A stretch of DNA of 53,449 nt from Fonticella tunisiensis (GTDB taxonomy: Bacteria; Bacillota; Clostridia; Clostridiales; Caloramatoraceae), in NCBI RefSeq assembly GCF_004364155.1, contig NZ_SOAZ01000022.1, positions 1-53,449 on the forward strand, written 5' to 3'. A program made the position numbers and the translations under genes. The notes beneath the pieces were generated by a model. The model was not told where the DNA came from. It saw nothing but the letters and a program-made list of their open reading frames with translations, and did not search any database. Shown here piece by piece: positions 34,883-44,921 of the stretch (its first letter is position 1; every line of letters begins with the position of its first letter).

Positions 34883-35782
34883 ATGGCTGAAAGTATCAGT
34901 GCACTAAAAAATGGTGAAGTGGAAATTGAATATAAAAAAAGCAGCCAGATAAAAGAAATCTGGAGAAGGCTAAAAAGAAACAGAACAGCTGTGGTGGGCT
35001 TGTTTATAATTTCTTTCATAGCAATAATAGCTTTACTTGCTCCTGTGATATCACCCTATAATCCATATGAACAAAATCTCAATCAAAGGCTCTTAGGTAT
35101 TGGAGCCAGGGGGCATATACTTGGAACTGACGAATACGGAAGAGATTTACTCAGCAGGCTTATATACGGTGCAAGGCTTTCACTCATAGTTGGATTCTGT
35201 TCAGTAGCCTTCGGACTGGTCTTTGGAGTTCTTCTTGGACTGCTTTCGGGATATTATAAAAGGCTTGACGGTATAATAATGCGAATCATAGATATACTAC
35301 TTGCTTTTCCAGGTGTACTACTGGCTCTTGCAATAGTTTCAATACTTGGAACTGGTATTGTAAATGTTATTATTGCAGTTGGAATATGGTCAATCCCAAC
35401 CATTGCAAGGGTTGTAAGAGGAACAGTGCTTTATATAAAGGAAATGGATTATGTTACTGCTGCAAAGGCCCTTGGCGAGTCGGACTTTATGATACTTTTT
35501 AGGGAAATACTACCAAACTGTATATCCTCAATCGTTGTTTACTCTACAATGAGGCTTGCAACAGCAATTCTTTCTGCAGCTACCCTGAGCTTTTTAGGAC
35601 TTGGGGCACAGCCTCCTGTAGCTGAATGGGGGGCTATGGCATCAACAGGAAGAAATTTTATATTTCAGGCACCTCATTTAACCCTTCTTCCGGGATTTGC
35701 CATAATACTGATAGTTTATGGATTTAACTCCCTGGGAGATGGATTAAGGGATGCACTTGATCCAAACTTGAAAAACGTTTAA
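34883..35782 (+). CDS. dppC: Dipeptide/oligopeptide ABC transporter permease DppC
   Basis: A 299-residue permease. The N-terminal cytosolic segment and RRLKRNRTAVVGLFIISFIAIIALLAPVISPYNP are typical of DppC. GTDEYGRDLLSRLIYGARLSL and the coupling loop YVTAAKALGESDFMILFREILPN identify the family. It starts 12 bases after dppB with a GGAGGGAG ribosome binding site. Confidence 0.94.
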   Translation: MAESISALKNGEVEIEYKKSSQIKEIWRRLKRNRTAVVGLFIISFIAIIALLAPVISPYNPYEQNLNQRLLGIGARGHILGTDEYGRDLLSRLIYGARLSLIVGFCSVAFGLVFGVLLGLLSGYYKRLDGIIMRIIDILLAFPGVLLALAIVSILGTGIVNVIIAVGIWSIPTIARVVRGTVLYIKEMDYVTAAKALGESDFMILFREILPNCISSIVVYSTMRLATAILSAATLSFLGLGAQPPVAEWGAMASTGRNFIFQAPHLTLLPGFAIILIVYGFNSLGDGLRDALDPNLKNV

Positions 35783-35810
35783 ATCAATCAAATAAAGGGG
35801 GATGTAATAA

Positions 35811-37361
35811 ATGAAAAAGAATTTTCTAAGTAAAACTATATCTATATTTTTAGTTGCAGTAATTACTGCAGCATTGTTTGCAGGCTGTGGTTCCGAAACG
35901 AGTAAAAACTCAAGTTCAGCGCCGCAGAAGATAACTTATGTTTCTATGACTGACGCAGTTGGATTATCGCCAATTCTTACAAATGATTCAGCTTCAAGTG
36001 CTGTGATAAGAACTGTTTATGAGACCCTCTTTATGAGAGATCCAAAGACAGGAGAAATAAAGCCACTTCTTGCAGAAGGATATGAAAATCCTGATCCAAA
36101 TACCTGGATTATAAAGCTTAAGAAGAATATTAAATTCCAGGATGGAACGCCTTTTAATTCAGAAGCTGTTAAATATACCTTTGAAAAAATTTTAGATCCT
36201 AAAACAGCATCACCAAGAGCCAGTCTGTTAAAATCAGTGGATAAAATAGAGACGCCTGATGAATATACCGTTGTACTTCATACTAAAACACCCTATGGAA
36301 TAATGCTTACAGCCCTGGCTCATGACAATCTTTCGATTGTAAGTCCTAAGGCTGATAAAGCTGGAGATATAAATAAGAATGCTAAAGGAGCGGGAACAGG
36401 TCCATATATATTCGAGGAATGGGTTCCAGGAGATCATATAACCGTTGTTAAAAATAAGGATTACTGGGGTGGAGCTCCAAAGATTGATAGTATAACCTTT
36501 AAGGTGGTCCCAGAAATGGCTACAGCAGTTTCAATGGTGGAAACAGGGGAAGCTGATATGCTTGTTGGCATACCACCTGAACATCTAGAGAGGCTTAAGA
36601 ACAATGCTGATGTTGAAGTAACTCAATTACAGGGAAATTCAGTAACATATCTGGGTTTTAACTTTGAAAAGAAGCCCTTTGATAACTTAAAGGTTAGACA
36701 GGCGATTGAGCATGCAATAAACAGAGATGAATATATATCAACATTAAACGGGCTTGGAATAAGGTCTAATGGTATAATAGGGCCAAAACTGATAGGTTAC
36801 AATAGTGAAATAGAAAGTCATGGATATAAATATGATGTGGAAAAGGCTAAGGCTCTTTTAGCAGAGGCAGGTTATCCCTCTGGATTTAAGGCAACATTAA
36901 CCTACGGAAATACAGATACCTATAATAAGATTGCTCCATTCATACAGGCACAGCTTAAGAAGATAAACATAGATGTAACCTTGAATCCTATGGATTGGGC
37001 AGCGTACCTTTCCTATGCAAAGAGCGGCAAAGCAGAGATGTACCTTGGCGGATGGTCAAACGTTACTGGAGATGGTGAAGAACTCCTATATCCACAATTC
37101 TTCTCAGGCAATATAGGAGCATCAAACTATGCGAGATACAATAACCCTGAAGCCGATGCGCTTATATTAAAGACCAGAGAAACTATAGACCAGAATCAGA
37201 GAGTTGAATACCTGAGACAGGCAAACATAAAGTTTACAGATGATGTGCTCTGGGTACCATTGTATCATGGAGTTGTAACTATGGCTGTTAGAAAGAATTT
37301 AAAGGGAATAGAGCTTGAATCCAACGGAGAATTTAGATTCAACAAGGCATATAAAGAATAG
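35811..37361 (+). CDS. dppA: Extracellular peptide-binding lipoprotein (SBP family 5)
   Basis: A 516-residue lipoprotein. The signal peptide ends in the lipobox LFAGC with lipidated C26. GNSVTYLGFNFEKKPFDNLKVRQAIEHAINRDEYI is the family 5 signature, and AQLKKINIDVTLNPMDWAAYL and YLGGWSNVTGDGE follow. It captures a peptide or similar ligand (nickel chelates, opines and sugars are also known in this family) and delivers it to DppBC. Being in the middle of the operon (third) is normal for clostridia. Confidence 0.92.
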   Translation: MKKNFLSKTISIFLVAVITAALFAGCGSETSKNSSSAPQKITYVSMTDAVGLSPILTNDSASSAVIRTVYETLFMRDPKTGEIKPLLAEGYENPDPNTWIIKLKKNIKFQDGTPFNSEAVKYTFEKILDPKTASPRASLLKSVDKIETPDEYTVVLHTKTPYGIMLTALAHDNLSIVSPKADKAGDINKNAKGAGTGPYIFEEWVPGDHITVVKNKDYWGGAPKIDSITFKVVPEMATAVSMVETGEADMLVGIPPEHLERLKNNADVEVTQLQGNSVTYLGFNFEKKPFDNLKVRQAIEHAINRDEYISTLNGLGIRSNGIIGPKLIGYNSEIESHGYKYDVEKAKALLAEAGYPSGFKATLTYGNTDTYNKIAPFIQAQLKKINIDVTLNPMDWAAYLSYAKSGKAEMYLGGWSNVTGDGEELLYPQFFSGNIGASNYARYNNPEADALILKTRETIDQNQRVEYLRQANIKFTDDVLWVPLYHGVVTMAVRKNLKGIELESNGEFRFNKAYKE

Positions 37362-37369
37362 GTGATGTT

Positions 37370-38347
37370 ATGAATAGAGAAATATTATTGGAAGTTAATG
37401 ATTTAAAAACTTACTTTTATACAGTGGATGGAGTGGTTCCGGCGGTAGACGGAGTGAGCTTTACAATATCTAAAGGAGAAACGTTGGGAATTGTAGGTGA
37501 GTCAGGCAGTGGCAAAAGTGTCACTGCCCGTTCAATAATGAGGCTCATACCAAATCCTCCAGGGAAAATCGTATCGGGTTCTATAAAATTTAAAGATGAA
37601 GAGCTTCTTACGAAGAAAGATAGTGAGATGAGAATGATAAGGGGCAGCAAGATAGGGATGATATTTCAGGATCCCATGACGTCATTAAATCCTCTCTTTA
37701 CTGTAGGTGATCAAATAATTGAAGCCCTCTGCATCCATCAAAATATAGATAAAAAAGAAGCAAAGGAAAAGGCGATAGAGGCGTTGAGAATGGTAGGGAT
37801 TCCATCGCCTGAAAAAAGGATAAATAACTATCCCCACCAGATGAGCGGTGGAATGAGGCAAAGGGTTATGATTGCTATGGCCTTAGTGTGCAGTCCGGAT
37901 CTTCTTATAGCAGATGAACCAACTACTGCGCTGGACGTTACTATACAGGCACAAATTCTTGATCTTATTAAAGATATGAAAAATATGTTGAACATGTCGG
38001 TTATGATAATAACCCATGATCTGGGTGTTGTTGCAGATATTGCAGATAGCGTAATAGTCATGTATGCAGGAAAGATGATGGAATATGGAAGAGCTTTTGA
38101 TATGTTTTCAAATCCACTACATCCATATACTAAGGGGCTATTAGATTCTATACCAACTCTTTCTATGGAAGGGGACAGGCTAAAGTCCATAGAAGGAAGC
38201 CTTCCAAATGTAACTCTGGATTATAAGGGCTGCAGATTTGCAGATAGATGCAGCGAAAGATGCGAAAAGTGTTTTGTGGAAGAACCTCCACTTATAAAAG
38301 TAAATGACAGTTACGTGAGATGTCACAAATATTTGAATAGGAGGTGA
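37370..38347 (+). CDS. dppD: Peptide ABC transporter ATPase DppD
   Basis: A 325-residue ATPase. Walker A GESGSGKS, signature MSGGMRQR, Walker B LLIADEPTTALD and the switch His in MIITHDLG are all intact. The C-terminal oligopeptide domain has the usual cysteine set (CRFADRCSERCEKC and a last CHKY), which can hold an Fe-S cluster. It starts eight bases after the binding protein and ends four bases before dppF. Confidence 0.95.
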   Translation: MNREILLEVNDLKTYFYTVDGVVPAVDGVSFTISKGETLGIVGESGSGKSVTARSIMRLIPNPPGKIVSGSIKFKDEELLTKKDSEMRMIRGSKIGMIFQDPMTSLNPLFTVGDQIIEALCIHQNIDKKEAKEKAIEALRMVGIPSPEKRINNYPHQMSGGMRQRVMIAMALVCSPDLLIADEPTTALDVTIQAQILDLIKDMKNMLNMSVMIITHDLGVVADIADSVIVMYAGKMMEYGRAFDMFSNPLHPYTKGLLDSIPTLSMEGDRLKSIEGSLPNVTLDYKGCRFADRCSERCEKCFVEEPPLIKVNDSYVRCHKYLNRR

Positions 38348-38351
38348 CCAA

Positions 38352-39326
38352 ATGAGCACTTCAAATGAAGTTTTGCTTGAAGTAAAGGATTTAAAAAAGT
38401 ATTTTCCTGTTAAAAAGGGATTTATATCAAAAAAAGTAAATTATGTTAAAGCAGTTGATGGAGTTTCATTCACATTAAGAAAGGGCGAAACCCTGGGGCT
38501 TGTTGGTGAATCAGGATGTGGGAAGTCCACAACAGGAAGAACAATACTAAGGCTAATCGAACCTACAGATGGAATTATAAACTTTGATGGGGAAAATATT
38601 GTTTCTTTAAATAAGAAGGAATTGAGAAAAAAAAGAAAGGATATGCAGATAATATTTCAGGATCCATATTCTTCTTTAAATCCAAGGCTTACGGCCGGTG
38701 AAATAATTGGAAGAGCCATTGATGTTAACAACCTGGCAAAGGGGAAAGAAAGAGAAAGGAGAATTAATGAACTCCTCGATATTGTAGGACTTGGGGCAAG
38801 GTTTTATAATAGATATCCGAATGAATTTAGCGGTGGGCAAAGGCAGAGAATAGGAATTGCAAGGGCCCTTGCCTGTAACCCAAAGCTTATCGTGTGCGAT
38901 GAGCCAATTTCAGCCCTTGATGTTTCAATTCAGGCTCAAATTATAAATCTTCTCCAGGATATTCAGGATGAGTTTCAACTGACATATCTATTTATCGCAC
39001 ACAATTTAGCAGTTGTAAAGCATATTAGCGATAATATAGCCGTCATGTATCTTGGAAAGATAGTCGAGATGGCAGACAAAAATGAATTGTTTGAAAATCC
39101 CCATCACCCATACACTAAGGCACTTTTATCCGCCATACTTTCACCTAACCCAAAAGATAAAAAGGAACGGATAAAGTTAGAGGGTGATGTGCCAAGTCCA
39201 ATGAACATACCTAAAGGATGTAGATTTTATAATAGATGTCCAAATAAAAGTAAAATATGCAGCGAGGTTGAACCAGAATTAAAGGATATGGGAGGCGGCC
39301 ATTTAACAGCCTGCCACAACATTTGA
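38352..39326 (+). CDS. dppF: Peptide ABC transporter ATPase DppF
   Basis: A 324-residue ATPase. Walker A GESGCGKS, signature FSGGQRQR, Walker [12 protein letters not shown] and FIAHNLA are present; the switch His is in AHN as usual for DppF. The C-terminal cysteine domain reads [14 protein letters not shown] with a terminal CHNI. It forms the ATPase heterodimer with DppD. GGAGGTGACCAA precedes ATG 38352. Confidence 0.95.
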   Translation: MSTSNEVLLEVKDLKKYFPVKKGFISKKVNYVKAVDGVSFTLRKGETLGLVGESGCGKSTTGRTILRLIEPTDGIINFDGENIVSLNKKELRKKRKDMQIIFQDPYSSLNPRLTAGEIIGRAIDVNNLAKGKERERRINELLDIVGLGARFYNRYPNEFSGGQRQRIGIARALACNPKLIVCDEPISALDVSIQAQIINLLQDIQDEFQLTYLFIAHNLAVVKHISDNIAVMYLGKIVEMADKNELFENPHHPYTKALLSAILSPNPKDKKERIKLEGDVPSPMNIPKGCRFYNRCPNKSKICSEVEPELKDMGGGHLTACHNI

Positions 39327-39340
39327 TGGGAGCTGATTTT

Positions 39341-40153
39341 ATGAATACAGAAGAAATAATGAAGTTAGCACTTGATATGGCTGGGTTTAATCATGTACCT
39401 GCTGATTCAGAAATTTATGTTAAAGGAGAGGGAATTAAAAAAATATTGTTTGGAGTAGATATTGACAGCTCAGACCTTTATTATGCAAAGGCAAATGGGT
39501 ATGATGCGGTAATAGCACATCATCCACAGGCAAACATTATTGATTCATATAAGGTTTTTGAAGATCAGGTTGCTATTATGAAAAAGTTTGGCGTACCCGA
39601 AGAGGCAGCAAAAAAAGCCATAGAGGAAAAGATAGAGATGCTAAGAATAACTGCTGTTTCCAGAAACTATGATGATACAATATCTGTAGCAAGAATGCTT
39701 AATATGCCTTTTTTAAATATTCATCAGCCATTGGACGAAATAGGAAGAAGGTTGATGCAGGAGAAAGTCGATGAGGTATGTAAAAATGAAAATGCATTAG
39801 TGAAGGATGTTGTGAATGCTCTTAGCAGCTTTGAGGAAATGAAGGCAGCAAGAACTAGGGTTGAGGTACTTGTTGGAGATGAAAATGTCAGGGCGGGAAA
39901 AACCATTGTTGCCCATGGTGCTTACACAAATGGTGGATATGATGTTGCAAATACATGTTTTGAGTATGGAATAGATACAGTCGTTTATATTCACATTGGT
40001 TATCCTGATTATGTAAGGCTGAAGAAGGAGAATAAAGGGAATCTTATTATATCTGGGCACATAGCTGGCGATTCAGTAGGAATTAATCCCTTCATTGATA
40101 AGTTAAGGGAAAGGGGTGTTGAGGTAACCACCATCAAGGGAATTATAGGATGA
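39341..40153 (+). CDS. NIF3-family (DUF34) metal-binding protein
   Basis: A 270-residue protein with the NIF3 di-metal pattern: FGVDIDSSDLYYAKANGYDAVIAHHPQ (HH ligands), FLNIHQPLDE, and a late GHIAGDSVGINP. NIF3 proteins are widely annotated as GTP cyclohydrolase I type 2, but that activity is doubtful for most. ATG 39341 is chosen with GGGAG at 39328-39332; the longer frame from 39323 would overlap dppF. Being the last gene of a peptide import operon suggests a hydrolase or metal chaperone acting on the imported compound. That is inference. Confidence 0.85.
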   Translation: MNTEEIMKLALDMAGFNHVPADSEIYVKGEGIKKILFGVDIDSSDLYYAKANGYDAVIAHHPQANIIDSYKVFEDQVAIMKKFGVPEEAAKKAIEEKIEMLRITAVSRNYDDTISVARMLNMPFLNIHQPLDEIGRRLMQEKVDEVCKNENALVKDVVNALSSFEEMKAARTRVEVLVGDENVRAGKTIVAHGAYTNGGYDVANTCFEYGIDTVVYIHIGYPDYVRLKKENKGNLIISGHIAGDSVGINPFIDKLRERGVEVTTIKGIIG

Positions 40154-40225
40154 TAATAATGGCAATAGGGTCTAGATAATTCAGAGCTGAACTTTATTAG
40201 AAATATAGAAAAAATTAAGGTGTTA

Positions 40226-40271
40226 AACAAAAAATGGACGGTAAATTTTAACTTCCGTCCATTTTTTGTTT
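40226..40271 (+). terminator. Terminator of the peptide transport operon
   Basis: AACAAAAAATGGACGG and CCGTCCATTTTTTGTT form a 16-bp stem with a 13-base loop. Strong and nearly symmetrical, so it may act in both directions. Confidence 0.85.
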
Positions 40272-40430
40272 GATAAAATAAAATTTGCAGGATTTTTTGT
40301 TGAATTTTGCAAATCTATAGGGATTAAAATCTGGATAAAACATGCAAATATGTGAAGGATAATTAACTTAGATGTAGAATTATGGATAATGAGTTTACTA
40401 TGAATTGACTTAAGGGGGATACTTTTAACT

Positions 40431-42395
40431 ATGGATCAAAAGTTAAGCTTAAATTATGACTGCAGTTTCATTGAATATCTTTCCGATGGAATAATAATAT
40501 TAAAGGGAGATAAGATCATCGGGATTAATAAAATTGCCCTTGAAAAGCTCGGGGGAGATAGGGAAAGCTATTTAAACCACGGAATACAGAAGTATATCAA
40601 TGTTCCGGAGGAATTGATAGATAAAATCAAGACAGGAAGTATAGTGCCAAGTACGTCTTATAGTGGAAATCTACTTACATCTATGGGACTCCCTGTAAGC
40701 ATTGAATATAATATTTCACGGCTTAATAATGATATGTATATACTTATAATGAACGATATTAATAATCATGGGATGCGACAGTTAGATTATGTGAACAATA
40801 CAAAAAAGTATGAAAACAGTGAAAAGATATACAAATGGCTGCTTGGAGCTATTCCCGATGGGGTGTTAATTTGTGATAAAAATCTTAATATAACCTATGC
40901 AAACAATTCTGCAGCTGTAATTGTCGGGCAAAGGGATTACAAAGAGCTTATCGGGAGGAATTTGAAAGATATAATCAACATACATCCCGAATATAAGAAT
41001 ATTGTGGTACAAAGTATGAAGAGCCTTTTAAATGGTGAAAGCACAATGCCTTTCCTCGAGCAGAAACTTATAAAAAATAATGGAGAGGTGATAATTGTCG
41101 AAGTTGCTGGAATATCCTTTTGTGAATCTGGAAACACGAACGTAATGCTCATAGTGAGAAACATAACTGAAAGAAAACAAGCTGAACAGGAGCTTGTAGA
41201 GAGCAATGACAGATATGCAAAGTTGGTTGACATGTGCCCTGATGGGGTTTTCGTATTTGATGAGGAAAGAATAATATTTGCTAACCAGGCAGGTGCAAAT
41301 ATGTTAAATGCACCGTGCCCTGAAGCGGTTATAGGAAAAAAATTTATGGATTTCACACATCCTGATTTTAAGAGCATAGTGCAGAAAAGGGTGGATGAAA
41401 TATATATTAATAACATTCATAAAAAAGCTCTGATACAAGACAAAATGATAGCCCTTGATGGAACAGTTAAGGACATTGAGATAACCAACATAGATTTCTA
41501 TGATAAGGGTAAGAAACTTATATTGAATATGGTAAGGGATTTAACGGAACGCAGAAAGGCCGAGGAAAACAAAAGACAGCTTGAAGAAGCACTTGAATAC
41601 GATAAGATAAGAACGGAATTTTTTTCAAATATATCCCATGAGTTTAAAACGCCACTTAATATAATACTTGGAGCCCTTCAGCTTATAGATTCCATGCATG
41701 GCAATAACACTGACTGTATCAGGTATCAAAGTTTTAGAAGATATTCCAGGATTATAAAACAGAACTGCTACAGGCTGTTAAGGCTTATTAATAATCTTAT
41801 TGATATCACAAGGCTTGACGCAGGATTTTTACAGATAAAGCTTTCAAATCATGATATTGTAAGTGCTGTTGAGGATATTGTACTTTCTGTTGCGGAATAT
41901 ACAAAAAGTAAAGATATTACTCTTACATTTGATACAGATGTTGAAGAAAAGATTATGGCCTTTGACCCGGATAAAATAGAAAGGGTTATACTTAACCTTT
42001 TATCAAATGCTATAAAGTTCAATAAACCTGGGGGAAGTATAGATATTAATATGTACGATAAAGGGAACAAAGTGATTATTTCTATTAAGGATACTGGAAT
42101 TGGCATCCCTGAAGATATGAAGGAAAAGATATTTGAAAGATTCAGGCGGGTTGATAATCTTTTTACCCGTTCAACTGAGGGGAGTGGGATAGGGCTTTCA
42201 CTTGTAAAATCTTTGATAGAAGCCCATGGAGGCAATATAACTGTTCAAAGTGAACAGGAAATTGGAAGCGAATTTATAATCGAACTTCCAGTGAAGTTAG
42301 TATCAAGCGACGAAGCTGTTATAAATGATGAACAATTAAAGAGGCAGGTCAATGTTGAAAGGATAAATATAGAGTTCTCCGATATATACAGCTGA
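40431..42395 (+). CDS. Cytosolic PAS-domain sensor histidine kinase (orphan)
   Basis: A 654-residue kinase with no membrane segment. PAS-like domains lie at about 10-110, 130-250 (LLGAIPDGVLICDKNLNITYANNSA, then VRNITERKQAEQEL) and 260-380 (MCPDGVFVFDEERIIFANQAG, then VRDLTERRKAEE). The dimerisation helix carries H403 in FFSNISHEFKTPLN. The ATPase domain has NLLSNAIKFN, DTGIGIPEDM, FERFRR and GSGIGLSLVKSLIEAHGG. No response regulator lies nearby, so the partner must be elsewhere. Two successive PAS domains point to sensing of a soluble ligand or redox state. Confidence 0.92.
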   Translation: MDQKLSLNYDCSFIEYLSDGIIILKGDKIIGINKIALEKLGGDRESYLNHGIQKYINVPEELIDKIKTGSIVPSTSYSGNLLTSMGLPVSIEYNISRLNNDMYILIMNDINNHGMRQLDYVNNTKKYENSEKIYKWLLGAIPDGVLICDKNLNITYANNSAAVIVGQRDYKELIGRNLKDIINIHPEYKNIVVQSMKSLLNGESTMPFLEQKLIKNNGEVIIVEVAGISFCESGNTNVMLIVRNITERKQAEQELVESNDRYAKLVDMCPDGVFVFDEERIIFANQAGANMLNAPCPEAVIGKKFMDFTHPDFKSIVQKRVDEIYINNIHKKALIQDKMIALDGTVKDIEITNIDFYDKGKKLILNMVRDLTERRKAEENKRQLEEALEYDKIRTEFFSNISHEFKTPLNIILGALQLIDSMHGNNTDCIRYQSFRRYSRIIKQNCYRLLRLINNLIDITRLDAGFLQIKLSNHDIVSAVEDIVLSVAEYTKSKDITLTFDTDVEEKIMAFDPDKIERVILNLLSNAIKFNKPGGSIDINMYDKGNKVIISIKDTGIGIPEDMKEKIFERFRRVDNLFTRSTEGSGIGLSLVKSLIEAHGGNITVQSEQEIGSEFIIELPVKLVSSDEAVINDEQLKRQVNVERINIEFSDIYS

Positions 42396-42444
42396 TTTTT
42401 ATGAAAAATTGACCTGAAAGAACATGAAGGGGCGGGGAAACATT

Positions 42445-42475
42445 CAGTGCCTGAGACTTTGGCACTGATTTTTCT
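42445..42475 (+). terminator. Terminator after the histidine kinase gene
   Basis: CAGTGCC and GGCACTG pair around a nine-base loop and are followed by ATTTTTCTTTC. Confidence 0.8.
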
Positions 42476-42555
42476 TTCTCTTGCTCTTTTTTGTTCTCTA
42501 TGTTATATAGTAAGTAAAAACGTTAGAAAACATAATTCAATTAAGGGGGATTATT

Positions 42556-43335
42556 GTGAGAAAATTGTTTGCAACGGACCTTGATGGGACACTGATAAAG
42601 CGTAAGTTAATGCCATATAATAATTATAGATACTTAAAGAAGTTAAGTAAGATGAAACACTGTCTGGCAGTGGCTACAGGGAGGGCCTATAACGAAGTTG
42701 GTTTTCTAAAGAGGATTTATAATATAAATGTGGATTATTATGTATTATTAAATGGCGCTTTAATTATGGACAATAAAAACAACGTATTAAAACATGAAAG
42801 TATACCTTTTGAAACAGTAGAAAGAATAATCAAAGAAAATTGTAATAGGAATTGGAAAGTGGTTTTTGAAACAGGTTTTACAACCATTGAATTAAGCAAC
42901 AATGGACAAAGGAGCAGGCGGCGTGGAAGAAAAATTGTTGGCGATATAAAGGATGTAAAAAACGATAAAATATCTTTAATATCCCTATACTATGAAGAGG
43001 ACAACATAAAATTTGTCGACGAAGTTTGTGAGAATATAAACAGGAAATATGGAGATAAGGTGGCTGCTTATAGAAATGTTAGATACATAGATGTCGTACC
43101 TGCAGGCTGCTCAAAGGGAAGCGGAATAAAATATGTAAAGAAAAAGGAGTCAATATTACATGAGAATACTTTTGCCATCGGTGATTCCTGGAATGATGTA
43201 TCGATGTTTAAAGCAGTGTATCATTCCTTTACGCTAAAAAATGCAGAGAAGGAGCTGCATAAAAAGGCAAAATATGTAGTAGGTTCTGTAGGAGAATGTA
43301 TTAAGGAGTATGTACTGAGCAGTGATTTATCTTAA
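42556..43335 (+). CDS. Cof-type HAD-superfamily phosphatase
   Basis: A 259-residue hydrolase. FATDLDGTLI carries the nucleophile D8 and acid/base D10. VATGRAYNE is motif II, and FAIGDSWNDVSMFKAV is motif IV; a type IIB cap lies between them (about 80-185). Cof/YidA proteins dephosphorylate sugar phosphates or vitamin precursors. GTG 42556 follows AAGGGGGA. It appears to be monocistronic. Confidence 0.9.
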   Translation: MRKLFATDLDGTLIKRKLMPYNNYRYLKKLSKMKHCLAVATGRAYNEVGFLKRIYNINVDYYVLLNGALIMDNKNNVLKHESIPFETVERIIKENCNRNWKVVFETGFTTIELSNNGQRSRRRGRKIVGDIKDVKNDKISLISLYYEEDNIKFVDEVCENINRKYGDKVAAYRNVRYIDVVPAGCSKGSGIKYVKKKESILHENTFAIGDSWNDVSMFKAVYHSFTLKNAEKELHKKAKYVVGSVGECIKEYVLSSDLS

Positions 43336-43713
43336 GGGAAAGTATCCGAGAAAGAAATTTAGAATGGAATGTTTTGTTAAAATATTAGTATAAAAAGACT
43401 TTCGCTTAAATTTTAATCTGCAAAAGTTGAGAAATTGATGCTTTATACTGGGATTTTACATGATAAGAATAAAGAGTATAAAACTGTTTAAAGCTCTGCT
43501 TTGGATGGATAATATATAAATCTATTCTTTAAATTCATTTAGCGTATTAAAATATTTCCTTGCATATCGCTTAAAAAAATGTTATTATAATTAAGTAAAT
43601 GAAACTTACATAGTTTCTTAGAAAGATTTAATATGATTACCAACTTTCCTCCTTACAGGAAGTAGTGTAAATCAGCTTTAAATCTTAAATTCTTGAAAAG
43701 GAGGAATGTTGAA
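43336..43713. other. Gene-free interval with promoter upstream of the zinc-ribbon gene
   Basis: About 380 bases with no credible gene. A promoter, TTGCAT (43560-43565) and TATTAT (43583-43588), with 17-base spacing, probably drives the small zinc-ribbon gene. The leader of about 120 bases is long for so short a gene, as seen for cold-shock-type genes. Confidence 0.55.
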
Positions 43714-43884
43714 ATGGCAGATAAGACAATTGTTTGCAAGGATTGCGGTAAAGAATTCATCTTCACTGAAGGTGAACAGGCATTCTACAGGGAAAAGGGA
43801 TTCGAGAATGAACCACAGAGATGTCCAGAATGCAGAAGAGCCAGAAAAGCTCAAAGAAGACAAAACGACGGCTTTAGAAGGTAA
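43714..43884 (+). CDS. Small zinc-ribbon protein
   Basis: A 56-residue protein with one treble-clef zinc ribbon, CKDCGKEF...CPECRR (two CxxC pairs 26 residues apart), and an Arg/Lys-rich tail (RRARKAQRRQNDGFRR). It matches the zinc-ribbon family often annotated as CxxC-x17-CxxC or probable zinc-binding domain protein in clostridia. A nucleic acid role is likely. ATG 43714 follows AGGAGG at 43699-43704; longer frames here, including one in another frame, only reuse the leader. Confidence 0.85.
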   Translation: MADKTIVCKDCGKEFIFTEGEQAFYREKGFENEPQRCPECRRARKAQRRQNDGFRR

Positions 43885-43899
43885 TAGCTTTGTCAATTG

Positions 43900-43935
43900 A
43901 ACCCTATAAGAATATATTCTTATAGGGTTTTTGTA
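43900..43935 (+). terminator. Terminator between convergent zinc-ribbon and DUF2680 genes
   Basis: AACCCTATAAGAATA and TATTCTTATAGGGTT form a perfect 15-bp palindrome, followed by TTTTG. It may also terminate the minus-strand gene, whose stop is at 43938. Confidence 0.88.
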
Positions 43936-43937
43936 TG

Positions 43938-44666
43938 TTATTGTGAATTTCCATTTTTATCATGTTTATGAGGGTTTAAACTACCATTCCATTTTTCTAT
44001 ATCTTTTTTTATCTTTGATATAATTCTTTCACCTTCTTCCTTTGTGAGTTTCCCTTCAGAAACCATTTTGTTTATAGCCTCGGTCTTTGATTTTATGATA
44101 ATTGATTTTACCTGTTCAGGTGAGAACCCCTTTTTCTCCTTTGCAAGATCAAACAGTGTTTTGCCGGACTTTTTTGCATCAGCAATATCCTTCTCAGTCA
44201 ATCCTAATTCCTTTATCGATGCAACCCATCCATGGCCTTTATCACGACGACTTAAGGAACCATCCCACTTTTTAATTCTTTCCTTCATTTTCTCTATCGC
44301 AATTTTTCCCTGTTCCTGGGTAAGCTTTCCTTGGGACACATGTTTATTAATCAAATCAGTTTCGTTTTTAATCATCATCTCCCTAACCTGATCCGGTGTG
44401 TAACCCTTGGTTTTAGCAAGATCGAATAGGGTTTTATTGCTGGCACGGGCATTTTCTATATCATGTTTTGTTAAACCTAATTGATTAATGAGATTATCAA
44501 ATGCTGCTCTTTGAGCTTCCTTTCTCTCCTTTTTTTCTTCAATTTTCTTTTTTGAGTTGTCTGTATTATCAGGAACCGGCTGCAGAACGGCAAAGGCCGT
44601 TGAACCAATTCCTATTATAAGAGTAAGGCTTAATACCAGTATCTTTTTTGAAATTTTCTTAAGCAT
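43938..44666 (-). CDS. Secreted DUF2680-type protein with two repeats
   Basis: A 242-residue protein. Residues 1-26 are a signal peptide ending STAFA. Two repeats of about 75 residues follow, each starting with GLTxxDI and containing a KTLFDLAK and GxxxxQV block, then xxINKxVSxGKLTxEqG and KWDGSL or KWNGSL. DUF2680 proteins occur in clostridia with no settled role. The second repeat ends in a His/Lys/Asn tail. A small helical domain exported or anchored outside the cell is likely. GGGAGGTCGTTAAT precedes the start. Confidence 0.8.
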   Translation of the reverse strand: MLKKISKKILVLSLTLIIGIGSTAFAVLQPVPDNTDNSKKKIEEKKERKEAQRAAFDNLINQLGLTKHDIENARASNKTLFDLAKTKGYTPDQVREMMIKNETDLINKHVSQGKLTQEQGKIAIEKMKERIKKWDGSLSRRDKGHGWVASIKELGLTEKDIADAKKSGKTLFDLAKEKKGFSPEQVKSIIIKSKTEAINKMVSEGKLTKEEGERIISKIKKDIEKWNGSLNPHKHDKNGNSQ

Positions 44667-44921
44667 ATTAACGACCTCCCATATGATTTATATTTTTACT
44701 TACAATGTTAGGTTGCTCTTAAATGTGACAATATAGTGGCAAGATTGTGAATAAATTATGAATTGTATTAAATATAAAAAAGGAAAATAACAAAAATTTG
44801 TAATGTTGGAAAACTAATAAAATACTTGATATCCGTAAACTGGATTAACTCGTCTTGCTAGCTCTCTTGTAAATAAGCGAAGATAAAATAGTATATGAAT
44901 TCACATTTTTTCAAATCCCAA

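Noticed and set aside
40937-41416. 159-residue minus-strand frame inside the histidine kinase gene
   Set aside because: Overlaps conserved PAS domains on the other strand and has no recognisable domain.
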